DNA from: Glomus cerebriforme
Lineage: Eukaryota > Glomeromycota > Glomeromycetes > Glomerales > Glomeraceae
Direction: 5' to 3'
Length of the DNA stretch: 15,591 nt
Assembly (NCBI GenBank): GCA_003550305.1
Contig: QKYT01000015.1
Span: forward strand, 246,072-261,662
Of the stretch, positions 8,276 to 15,591 are shown piece after piece. Both the position numbers and the translations under genes were made by a program. Positions within the stretch are counted from its first letter, which is position 1, and the number at the start of each line of letters is the position of its first letter. The notes below the pieces were generated by a model. The model was not told the origin of the DNA. It saw nothing but the letters and a program-made list of their open reading frames with translations, and did not search any database.

Positions 8276-8560
8276 ATGGAAAATTTTTCATTGGATGATT
8301 TATATTCGTTTGAAAATGAATTCCCTAACTTAAATAATTTATATTTTGATCTTGATGAAATTTATAAAAAATTGATGAAAAAAAACAAAATCTTTAAAAA
8401 TAAGAATCTTGTTACAAATGATATTTTTATGGGGTATGATGAAAAATATATCAACCAAATGAAAGAAATAAATAAAAAATCGGAAGAGGAGGAGAAAGAG
8501 TTTAAAGGATTATATACTATATGTAGTAAATTAACTGATGATTTGAGTGATTTATTTTAA
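8276..8560 (+). CDS. Hypothetical acidic 94-residue protein
   Basis: An uninterrupted ORF starts MENFSLDDLYSFENEF and ends KLTDDLSDLF before TAA. The ATG follows an A-rich leader and a TATA box. The sequence is rich in Asp, Glu, Lys and Asn, with a likely amphipathic helix or coiled coil at about residues 60-82 (YINQMKEINKKSEEEEKEF). There is no signal peptide, membrane helix or metal-binding motif. It is single-exon by this reading. The coiled-coil fragment at 7550-7926 is similar in composition but not clearly related. I do not recognise the family; it could be a lineage-specific small protein or a chance ORF. The TATA box and lysine/glutamate periodicity favour a real gene. Confidence 0.55.
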   Translation: MENFSLDDLYSFENEFPNLNNLYFDLDEIYKKLMKKNKIFKNKNLVTNDIFMGYDEKYINQMKEINKKSEEEEKEFKGLYTICSKLTDDLSDLF

Positions 8561-8823
8561 TATTAACTAGTGTACTTTGTGTACTGTTAGTGAGTTTTAA
8601 TGTATTAATATTTTATTTAATAAAGTTAATAAATAAATATATATATAGAATGATTTAGAATAGTTGAAAAGGTTATAATTACTGCTGTATATTAAGTGTT
8701 GTGAATGGAATAAAATAAATGATAATTTAATTAGAAAATTCTTTGGCTAATTACTGATTATAGCTAAGGATGATCCTAATTTTGGTTTAAACTATTGAAT
8801 CATTCTAATGGAATTGATAAATT
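8561..8823. other. AT-rich spacer, nothing identified
   Basis: This is non-coding, AT-rich sequence between the 94-residue ORF and the palindromic element. AATAAA-like hexamers near 8618-8635 could end the upstream transcript. No repeat or RNA gene is visible. Confidence 0.5.
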
Positions 8824-8968
8824 ATTAATTGCTGATCTGCCTAAGAACGGCACTATTCTGGGCAAAAATATATATGATTTTATTAGTAGCTCGAATTTGG
8901 CCCACGCGAATCCTTCTGGTTGATCTTGCCTTTTTTAGGACAGATGATACACAACTTCCCAAAATTGG

Positions 8969-9387
8969 AGGACGTCTAAAGCGGGGCAAATCACATGACT
9001 TCAAAAAAAATTTGCTTGTTCAAATAAAAGTTTCCCCTACTTATATAACTTCCCAAAATACATATTATAGGTATATTTTAGCCTGCTCTGCAAGTTTACT
9101 TAGAACGCAAAATGAGGTTATGAATACCACTTTTGATTTATTTGACTTTTTTCATTTTCGTCAAAATTAATTTATCCATTTTTGGATATGATTGGCAAAG
9201 TTCGTTCGTCCATATGTAAAGTCAAAACCAGTATTTTTAACTTACTTTATTTCCTTAAGTATTCTTACAGAGCAGGCTAAAATACACTTACTCTGAAATT
9301 TTTAAGTTTATATTATGATTAGTTTCAAAAATAATTTATAAATTTGTATTTTTGTAAATCACATGATTTGCCCGCTTTAGACGATCT
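8969..9387. mobile_element. MULE-like MITE inserted in the foldback element
   Basis: A 10-bp target duplication CCAAAATTGG flanks it (8959-8968 and 9388-9397). The ends are inverted: 8969-9000 (AGGACGTCTAAAGCGGGGC, then AAATCACATGA) matches the reverse of about 9352-9387 with small differences. The outer element's arm resumes exactly at the right-hand duplication, which proves insertion. Target duplications of 9-11 bp are typical of Mutator-like elements. Non-autonomous, 419 bp, with a further insert. Confidence 0.82.
9076..9282. mobile_element. TA-flanked mini element nested in the MITE
   Basis: Inverted ends TTTTAGCCTGCTCTG (9076-9090) and its complement CAGAGCAGGCTAAAA (9268-9282) are each flanked by TA, as expected for Tc1/mariner-type insertion. 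About 207 bp, no coding capacity. The match continues a few bases inward with one mismatch. The family call rests only on the TA flanks and size. Confidence 0.65.
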
Positions 9388-9533
9388 CCAAAATTGGTAA
9401 TTTTTATTTTTAGGAAAATGGATTTTGTGGAACGGGTATCGCCCAAAAAGGAAACGATCTATATACTTTCCTTTTTGGGCGATACCCGTTCCACAAAATC
9501 CATTTTCCTAAAAATAAAAATTACCAATTTTGG
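9388..9533. repeat. Perfect 67-bp-arm hairpin, 12-base loop
   Basis: Arm 9388-9454 and arm 9467-9533 are exact inverse complements, separated by 9455-9466. This is the core of the foldback element. A transcript across it would form a long perfect duplex, a natural substrate for Dicer-type processing. The absence of any mismatch indicates youth or active homogenisation. Confidence 0.93.
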
Positions 9534-9630
9534 GAAGTTGTGTATCATCTCGAGCTACTAATAAAATCATATATATTTTTGTCCCTTTTTTAATAGTAGA
9601 ATAGTGCCGTTCTTAGGATCAGCAATTAAT

Positions 9631-9870
9631 TTATTTAATTGTGTTATAAAGGTAAAATTCAGTTATTTTATTTTTATTTTTTTTCTTAATTAAATAAAAA
9701 ATACAACATTTGTTAAAATTATCAATATACTATTTAAAGAAATATAGAGTTATTTATTTTATTTATTTTTACTTTTTTAAAAAAAGTATCTATTAAATAC
9801 TGATCCCTTCTGTTTTTATTTTTCATATTTGTTAATTTATTTTAGAAATTGTTTAAAAAAGTTTGCTATT
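9631..9870. other. AT-rich spacer between two mobile elements
   Basis: Only A/T runs and T-rich tracts are present; there is no ORF, repeat end or RNA gene I can support. Confidence 0.5.
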
Positions 9871-9952
9871 TATCACTGGTGTTTATCGATTTCCTTTTTT
9901 GGAAATTATTTTTGATTTTGGCAAGAAATAAATTTTCCTTTTTTAGAAGTTC
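9871..9952. repeat. Left terminal inverted repeat of the MULE
   Basis: Matches the reverse complement of 13078-13184 over most of its length, best at the outer 35 bases and again at the inner 25. The stretch 9953-10267 holds further T-rich sequence between the end and the transposase stop; TAATATTAC at 9999-10007 is treated as chance. Confidence 0.68.
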
Positions 9953-10267
9953 AATTTTCAATTTTGTAAAAATTAAATTTTCCATTTTTGGAAGTTTGTA
10001 ATATTACGCAACTGTTACATTAATAATTTGACCCAAAATTATTGAATAAACAATTTTATTAGTTTTATTTACTGACTACCACAAAAGTATCATTTTTGGA
10101 CCTGTACGACATGCTAAAGAAATCACCTCTAAAGTCTAAGCCACTATTTAGTCATGTGGTATCACATAACGTGTATATATCCACCCTAAAATCTGCGATA
10201 AAAAACATTTTACACCTGCCAAACCTAAATAACCTTGATATTAACGTACAGCCGGTTAAGTATTCAG

Positions 10268-12778
10268 TTATTCTTTACCAACTGAGTCAGCTTTTAGTTG
10301 TTTGCATCCTCTAATATTGTGTCCTTTTTCTGAACAGTAACTACAGGTCTTAGAAGATGAAGATACTGTATATGTTGAATATTATTCTCTTCAGTTGTTG
10401 ATTTATAACGTTTATAAGGATGTCCCTTTGACTTATGATATTCTGGATTTGATATTTTGGAAGTATAATCATTTATTATAATAGAGGACTCTTGAATTTC
10501 ATTGTTCGTTTGTGATACATAATGGATTTCTTCTATATTTAAGCCAGTATTTCTGCGATATCTCATAATGAATTCTGTAAGAAATCCAGTCAGTTCTGGT
10601 ATAACACCTTCTGCCACAGCAATTTGAACATAAGTCTTTACTACTAACATTATAGTACTGAACTTGAGCTTTTTATTAACATTTTCTCTAATATTTAGTG
10701 TGTAAGTGTTAGCAGGTCACATTTGATTAATATGTCGCAATGAATTAGTGGTATAAGATTTAGTTCCTTAAGCGATTGTAATATAGTTATTTGTTTCAGG
10801 TAGTATTGATTCAAACCAACATGTATGAATAAAACCCATATGAAATATGGCCCTATTGGACTGAAGAAGGATCCGGTATTGATGTCGGCATGGCATCCCT
10901 TAGTTAATGATGTACATACATGTACAAACTAATGTCATATCCTTAAGTACTACTACATAGTGTGGCTTGGATGTTGAAGATGCCGTGATATAATTGACTT
11001 TCCATGTTTCTTGAACTTTTTTTTGATCAATGTCTAACAAAAGCTCTCGTAGCTTAATTTGTGGTCTATTATATTTATGTTCAATTATACTGATACCATT
11101 GTGCTCATCTTCAGATTTATTGACTTGTTCAATAGAAATCAAAATTCCTTGATATAATAATACCTGTTTCATTTGGGCTCTCTGAAGTGATAATGGAATA
11201 GGTGTCAAAAATTCTTTTAAAATGGAATCAATGCCTTTAAAAATTGTATCGTAAGTTAATGGAAGGCCAGTTGATGGATTTGATCCAAAATAATCCCTGA
11301 TTCGACTATATTATGCTTCTTTATTTAGCTCACTTTCTATTACTTTCACCAATTCCTTTAATAAGGTTCCTTGATCCATATGCTTTTTAACAATTCCATT
11401 TAAAGATTCAACGTGCTGAGTCAATTGTATTCCTGCTGTAAAAACCTTCGCGATAAAATATCTTGCCCACGATTCATGGCTAGAATAGAGTCTTTCGAGA
11501 TAAGATCGATATGGTTTATATTTTGTAAGCATTTCATTATATCTTGCTTCAAACTAATATTAATTATAACTATTTCGCATGTAATAAAAATCACTAATAA
11601 AACTATTGATCATCTTACTACGCAACTTGGACCTAGCTTTCTTTTTACATTCTCAATGATATGATAGATGCATAATAAGTGGCGAGTTCTTTAGATAAAC
11701 AACTTGAATAGCTGCTATCATTTTTGGATCACTATCGGTAAATAATACCATAGGTGCAAGATTATTAGTTGCTTCTAATGTACATTGCAAAATCTAACTA
11801 TAGTCCGCCTGTATTTCATATTTTGTTAAGGCTTGAGCGAGAAGTCTTGTTTTGAAATTATTATCAATACTGACAAATAAGCTAAGCGCCATTTCATAGC
11901 GATTTGTTTAACTGTATTATCATATATGATGACATCATGAAACTTAAGCCAAAGTTTATTACGCTGTTGACTAGTCATCCAAAATAGTCTGGAAGTTCAT
12001 TAGATGACCCTTCTAAGCGTAGAATAATAATATAATCGGGATCTTTATCACACAGCTTCATAAGATATGAAAACATTATAGTCGCATCAGATTTATCATG
12101 AATTCGAACACCTCAAAAACTTTGGATGGCATTATATAAGTTCTTTTTTTTGATGAGATGTTCAGGAAACTCTTTGGTAAGCAGATCATACTATCTTACA
12201 GCATCCAAATGTCCATTGATGGTGTAATGCATAATTTTATCCAAAATCATTTTAGGAAGGCAGGAATTTTTGGGAGCTAGATCTATAGTCACAGGATCGC
12301 ATAAGTGATTATGGTTATCGAAGAATATGGTAAGACGTATTACCGTGGCATGTTTACCAAAATAAAATTCCGCTTTCCATGGACAGTTTGTTTTATTCGA
12401 ACTACCTTTACGATGTAGGCTGATATCTTCTACTTTTTTTGGATTATTAGTTCCAGCTTTTCAACAATTATATACATGACGGCGAGTAATAGTTTTATCG
12501 GTAACATCAAGATCTTTATAAACTTTTACAGCAATGAATCCTTTCTGTTTTGTGTATGTATTAACAAAATTTTCAACCGCATCCCAATCTTTAAAAGTAT
12601 AATCAATGTTTTCATTTGTATCACTTTCTTCATCATTATTAGATAACCTATTGATTTCATTTGTTGTGTCTGGAAAGATCCCAACTTGCATATCTGATGT
12701 ATTATCGATATTACTTTCTTCATTACCAGGTAACCTGTTGAGTAAGTTTGTTATATCTAAAAGTGCTTCAGCTTGCAT
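10268..12778 (-). pseudogene. FAR1-type MULE transposase, multiply interrupted
   Basis: In coding order: an N-terminal repeat (LLNRLPGNEES / EINRLSNNDEES), then a FAR1-like DNA-binding domain (YTFKDWDAVENFVNTY; NKTNCPWK; DNHNHLC). Next come the MULE catalytic pieces: first Asp in IIYDNT (codon 11919-11921), second in FTDSDP (11734-11736), Glu in HVESLN (11407-11409). A SWIM finger follows (CTCMYIIN, stop, GMPCRH at about 10885-10930) and a CCHC knuckle CSYCSEKGHNIRGC (10304-10345) in a shifted frame. In-frame stops: 12461-12463, 12191-12193, 12113-12115, 11794-11796, 11311-11313, 10900-10902, 10768-10770, 10717-10719. Frameshifts lie near 11980, 11905, 11690 and 10370. I recognise a common Rhizophagus transposase family. 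The start is the first Met of the open frame; the frame is open a little upstream. Plus-strand ORFs across this region are antisense shadows. Confidence 0.85.
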
Positions 12779-13077
12779 TTCTAATAGTCTTAATTTTTTG
12801 TTTAAGTAAAAGGTATGACTATGAATGATTATTTGGAATGGATTGATAAGGGTGTAAAGATAACTGAATAAATGGGACTACAAAAACTTTAGAATAGGAT
12901 GTAAAGATAACCGTTGAAAAAGAAAAGGGATCGATCGTGAGTAAAAAATCAAACAAATAATACAAAAGAGAAATAGATTGATTGTGTCATGTGACATATC
13001 AAACACGAATAAAATATTACATCATATTAATATGATGCGAATAAATTGGATTACATAAGATTATACGGGGGTCATAC
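12779..13077. other. MULE 5' leader, non-coding
   Basis: Sequence between the transposase start and the right inverted end. It contains an 18-base perfect palindrome CATCATATTAATATGATG at 13020-13037 and purine-rich stretches. It presumably held the transposase promoter, but no TATA box on the minus strand is convincing. Confidence 0.4.
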
Positions 13078-13184
13078 GAACTTCCATAAAAGAAAAATTT
13101 ATTTTATTATAAAAATTATAAAATTTGTATTACACAAATATCGCGCAAATTTCTAAAAAAGAAAATTGATAAACATCAGTGATG
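13078..13184. repeat. Right terminal inverted repeat of the MULE
   Basis: The reverse complement aligns with 9871-9952. The outermost part is AAACATCAGTGAT at 13171-13183 and the inner part GAACTTCCATAAAAG at 13078-13092. A second inverted pair just outside (GGTGATCA-like, 13181-13199) makes the exact terminus uncertain. Confidence 0.65.
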
Positions 13185-13199
13185 ATCACCACCGGTGAT

Positions 13200-13965
13200 T
13201 TGTAGTATTTTTCTTAAATCTATAATATTAATGAAACAGGTTTTTTTTACTGAATGCTTCTGAATCAAATACTTTTAACAAAATCTATTCTTAATTAAAA
13301 AAAGATTAAGCTAGAATAACAGTTCTTTTTAGTGTTAATGTAATAGAAACTAATAAACTTACATCATAGGTAATTGGTAATGCAAAATGTCTAAAATCTT
13401 TTTTGTGAATTAATTTAGAATGACTTTCTGTTTACTATCATGCAAATCCTAAGATATTATGGATGAATTCTTCAATTTTTGAAGAAGTACTTTGCCATTT
13501 AGACAGTTTATTTTAGAATGCAAAATAAGAAAATCCTACTTTTAGTTAATAATACACTATCTTACTTTAATTTACATTATGATATTTTGGCTAAACAAGA
13601 TATATTTTTAATGTCTATTTTTAATATCTTATAATTATTAATTTTTTTTTAAAAATTTACAAAAAAACATTATACAATGGAGATTTTAAAAAGAACTATA
13701 TTCTTATTACTATTTTTTTAATTTTAAGATAATGCTGTATGCTGATTCTAATTTTAATGATAATAATGATACTACTAATACTGATGAAGGAACTATCTCG
13801 ACTTTAATACAACATGAAAGATCTAGAAATTAACTAAAAATATCAAGATCAACATGCTGTATGTATTAATATAAAAAATTATATTAAATTTTTTTATAAA
13901 AGTTTATTAACTTTTATTTAAAATATAATTAAATTAATAATAGTAGTAGTAGAGATACTTTTAGA
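13200..13965. other. AT-rich region, no supported gene
   Basis: No sustained frame. A 33-codon D/N/T-rich frame starts at the ATG at about 13732 (MLYADSNFNDNNDTTNTDEG) and stops near 13833. It could be a scrap of coding sequence but has no support. CATGCTGTATG-like words recur at about 13732-13741 and 13852-13862. Confidence 0.45.
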
Positions 13966-14525
13966 TTTAATTTAACCCATATTAAAGTAGCCTTTCTATC
14001 ACCTAATATTACAAGTTATCTTACTTCAGCTATTAGATGCAGAAATTATCAAGAGTTTTAAAGTTTATTATAAGTAAAATTATTGCCAGTATATATTTTA
14101 AGACTTTTTAAAAAAAGAAAAAATATAAATAAGAAAAAAATTAATATTAAAGAAGCTATTAATTATTTAGTAAATATATGAAAAAATGTAACTAAAAAAA
14201 ACAATTTTTAACTGTTAGATTAAACTAAAATATTACTTTTTTTAGCTAAAAATGATATAGCCAATATAATATAAATCCAATAAAATATTCTTAATCATAA
14301 AATAGCAGATACTGATTGTATAATTAAAAAATTAGATATAGAATCTGATAGTCTTTTATTACTTCATTAGTAGATGTATTGGATGAATTTTTTACAGTTT
14401 GGAAAAAGAAATACTAACAGAAGATATTTTAGATGAAAATAATATTATTAAATTAGTTCAAAAGAAATAAATAACAAAAATAATAATTTAAATAATTCTA
14501 AAAATAAACCATGAATTAGTTTTTT
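13966..14525 (+). pseudogene. 3' remnant of a Tigger/pogo (DDE_1) transposase
   Basis: The frame at 13966-14023 reads NLTHIKVAFLSPNITSYL, matching the stretch before the last catalytic Asp of DDE_1 transposases. The next frame, 14024-14074, reads LQLLDAEIIKSFKVYYK, which contains that Asp. Then come VYILRLF, KINIKEAINYLVN (to about 14172) and a tail with IADTDCIIKKLDIESDSLLL and EDILDENNIIKLVQ in successive frames to about 14465, fading by 14525. Stops and at least two frame changes interrupt it. The helix-turn-helix half and the first two catalytic acids are absent, so this is a 5'-truncated fossil. No inverted ends found. Several stops sit where I expect Trp or Gln codons, in line with transition-type decay. 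Confidence 0.72.
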
Positions 14526-14884
14526 TAATAGATAAATTTAAAGAAAATGATAGATATATTTTTAGACTAAAAAATAAGCTTTAATAACTAGTTTTTTTAC
14601 TTATAAAGATTGAAATTTAAAAATTAAAAGTTTATATAATAATAATAAAGTTTATATAATTTTTACTAATAAAACATATAAATTATATCAAATTACATCT
14701 TTATATTATATCAGTTATAATTCAAAAAAATCTATTTCATGAGGAAGTATAATAAATAATATAATATAATAAATAATAATGAATTTATAAAATAAAAATC
14801 TTGAAAAATTTACTTTTGAAAAAAAAATACAGTATGTAGTTATATGTTTAAGATAGCACAAATTTAATTATTGTTTTAAATTAG
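14526..14884. other. AT-rich region with short direct repeats
   Basis: No coding evidence. A 13-base word AAGTTTATATAAT is repeated at about 14628 and 14648, and an ATAATATAATAAATAATA tract lies at about 14753-14778. Nothing else is recognisable. Confidence 0.45.
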
Positions 14885-15058
14885 AGTTCCAATCCAAGGA
14901 TTGATGAATGGGGATATTTTGGCAATTTACATGTGGATTTAATCAATAAAGGTAAGGATTTTTTTTCAGATACACTAAGATCATATCTCAATATACAATA
15001 TAATAAATTTAAGGGTATTATTAATAATAAAAAAAAAGAGAAATTCAATTCGGATTGA
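14885..15058 (+). other. Open frame of 57 codons without ATG, possible exon or gene scrap
   Basis: The frame reads SSNPRIDEWGYFGNLHVDL, then continues through FFSDTLRSYLNIQYNKF to a TGA at 15056-15058. The composition is more protein-like than chance AT-rich frames. There is no start codon and no clear splice acceptor beyond a TAG at 14882-14884. No family recognised. Probably a decayed fragment. Confidence 0.3.
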
Positions 15059-15154
15059 ATTTGTCATCCGATTGGATAGATTTTTGATTCAAGTTGAATT
15101 TCTTCTTCATTTTATAATTGAAACAGATTTTAATTCTGCTATATTCACTGGTTA

Positions 15155-15245
15155 AAAACTGATCTATCTTACAGATATCTTACAGATATCTTATAAATAT
15201 CAGGTACCCAAAATGCAGAAAATCTGCTATACATCGGGTACCCAA
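15155..15245. repeat. Short direct repeats ahead of the right-edge palindrome
   Basis: TCTTACAGATA is repeated in direct succession at about 15167-15190, with a third diverged copy (TCTTATAAATA). GGTACCCAA occurs at about 15204 and again just before the palindrome arm at 15237. These may be target or slippage repeats next to the palindromic element. Confidence 0.55.
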
Positions 15246-15591
15246 TATGTATACTATAGAATTAAAAAATACAATTTATTAATTATCTCGCTATCCAGTG
15301 ACCATAAAAAGATAAAATATAGCTCATTCGATTCGCCTCACTGAGATGTATCGAATGGTACTAATTTCGCATTTCTAGGTGCGATAGATATCAAGATATT
15401 GCATTTTTTGTTTGTATTTTTACGATTTATCAAATATCTCAGCATTTATCATACCTAGAAATGCGAAATTAGTACCTTTTGATACGTCTCAGTGAGACGA
15501 ATCGAATGAGCTATATTTCATCTTTTTATGATCACTGGATAGCGAGATAATTAATAAATTGTATTTTTTAATTCTATAGTATACATATTGG
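15242..15591. repeat. Palindromic element, 139-bp arms, reaching the window edge
   Basis: Arm 15242-15380 pairs without gaps with 15453-15591; I count six mismatches in 139, five of them transitions. The loop is 15381-15452. The right arm ends at the last base of the window, so the inverted match may continue outside. There is no coding capacity. Foldback transposon or solo inverted repeat are both possible. Confidence 0.9.

Larger units (their letters stand above)
8824..9630. mobile_element. Palindromic (foldback) element carrying two nested MITEs
   Basis: The left end (8824-8836, ATTAATTGCTGAT) is the exact inverse of the right end (9618-9630). Inside it the arms share CCTAAGAACGGCACTATTCT, then TATATATGATTTTATTAG and TAGCTCGA, then GATGATACACAACTTCCC. 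The arms differ by indels: about 50 bp extra on the left near 8895-8944 and about 15 bp extra on the right near 9582-9599. Without the nested insert the element would be about 380 bp and almost wholly self-complementary. It has no coding capacity; the 113-codon ORF that crosses it is spurious. No clear target duplication. Confidence 0.85.
9871..13184 (-). mobile_element. Mutator-like (MULE) DNA transposon with a dead transposase
   Basis: Inverted ends are visible. On the left, 9871-9952 begins TATCACTGGTGTTTATC and ends in AAATTTTCC and GAAGTTC. On the right, 13078-13184 read in reverse begins ATCACTGATGTTTATC and ends AAATTTTTC and GAAGTTC. The ends align with several mismatches and one indel of about 25 bases. 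Between them lies a single minus-strand transposase remnant. An alternative right terminus is ATCACCGGTG at about 13190-13199. No exact 9-11 bp target duplication was found, consistent with age. The element is about 3.3 kb. Confidence 0.75.

Noticed and set aside
8829..9170. 113-codon plus-strand ORF
   Set aside because: It crosses the boundaries of two nested non-coding elements and matches no protein logic.
9999..10007. TAATATTAC, identical to the geminivirus/CRESS nick-site nonanucleotide
   Set aside because: It lacks a real flanking stem (about 4 bp at best), lies in AT-rich DNA of the MULE 9 kb from the Rep remnant, and a 9-mer of this composition is expected by chance at this scale.
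10717..12463. Alternative genetic code explaining the transposase stops
   Set aside because: All three stop codons occur and frameshifts are present too, while neighbouring genes end at ordinary stops; decay is simpler.
12606..12809. Plus-strand and alternative minus-strand ORFs over the transposase start, and similar ones at 10096-10314 and 11413-11664
   Set aside because: They overlap the recognised FAR1/MULE coding frame and have no family features of their own.

Overview
The window looks like nuclear DNA of an arbuscular mycorrhizal fungus, most likely Rhizophagus or a close relative in Glomeromycotina. It is very AT-rich, with short GT-AG introns (about 63-164 nt) that carry CTAAC/CTAAT-type branch sites. 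It also holds gene and transposon families I recognise from that lineage: a beta-propeller/cation-channel protein, FAR1-type Mutator transposases and Tigger/pogo remnants. The species call is inference from recalled protein families; no search was run.

Layout. Positions 1-1084 hold a decayed CRESS-DNA type Rep (HUH endonuclease plus superfamily 3 helicase). A hairpin with iteron-like repeats stands where its N-terminus should be. Positions 1082-2000 are a tandem and inverted repeat array. Positions 2098-6594 are the main gene: seven exons encoding an N-terminal WD-like propeller, a long Asp-rich insert, a segment with 17 cysteines in 50 residues, and a C-terminal ion-channel domain. A one-base loss at the exon 3/4 junction probably breaks the channel half. 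Positions 6808-7412 hold a CpG-rich cluster followed by a candidate three-exon gene for a 56-residue protein. A frameshifted coiled-coil gene (7550-7926) and a TATA-preceded 94-residue ORF (8276-8560) follow.

The right half is mobile-element territory. At 8824-9630 a palindromic element was entered by a MULE-like MITE (10-bp target duplication), which was itself entered by a TA-flanked MITE; the centre of the outer element is a perfect 67-bp hairpin. At 9871-13184 a Mutator-like element with inverted ends carries a dead minus-strand FAR1/MULE/SWIM/CCHC transposase. Its stop codons can nearly all be explained by C-to-T changes. At 13966-14525 lies the decayed 3' end of a Tigger/pogo transposase. 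The window ends in a 139-bp-armed palindrome (15242-15591) that may run past the edge.

The only convincing host genes are the channel protein, the small three-exon gene and the 94-residue ORF. The rest is repeat-driven accessory DNA. I see no rRNA or tRNA gene and no CRISPR array.
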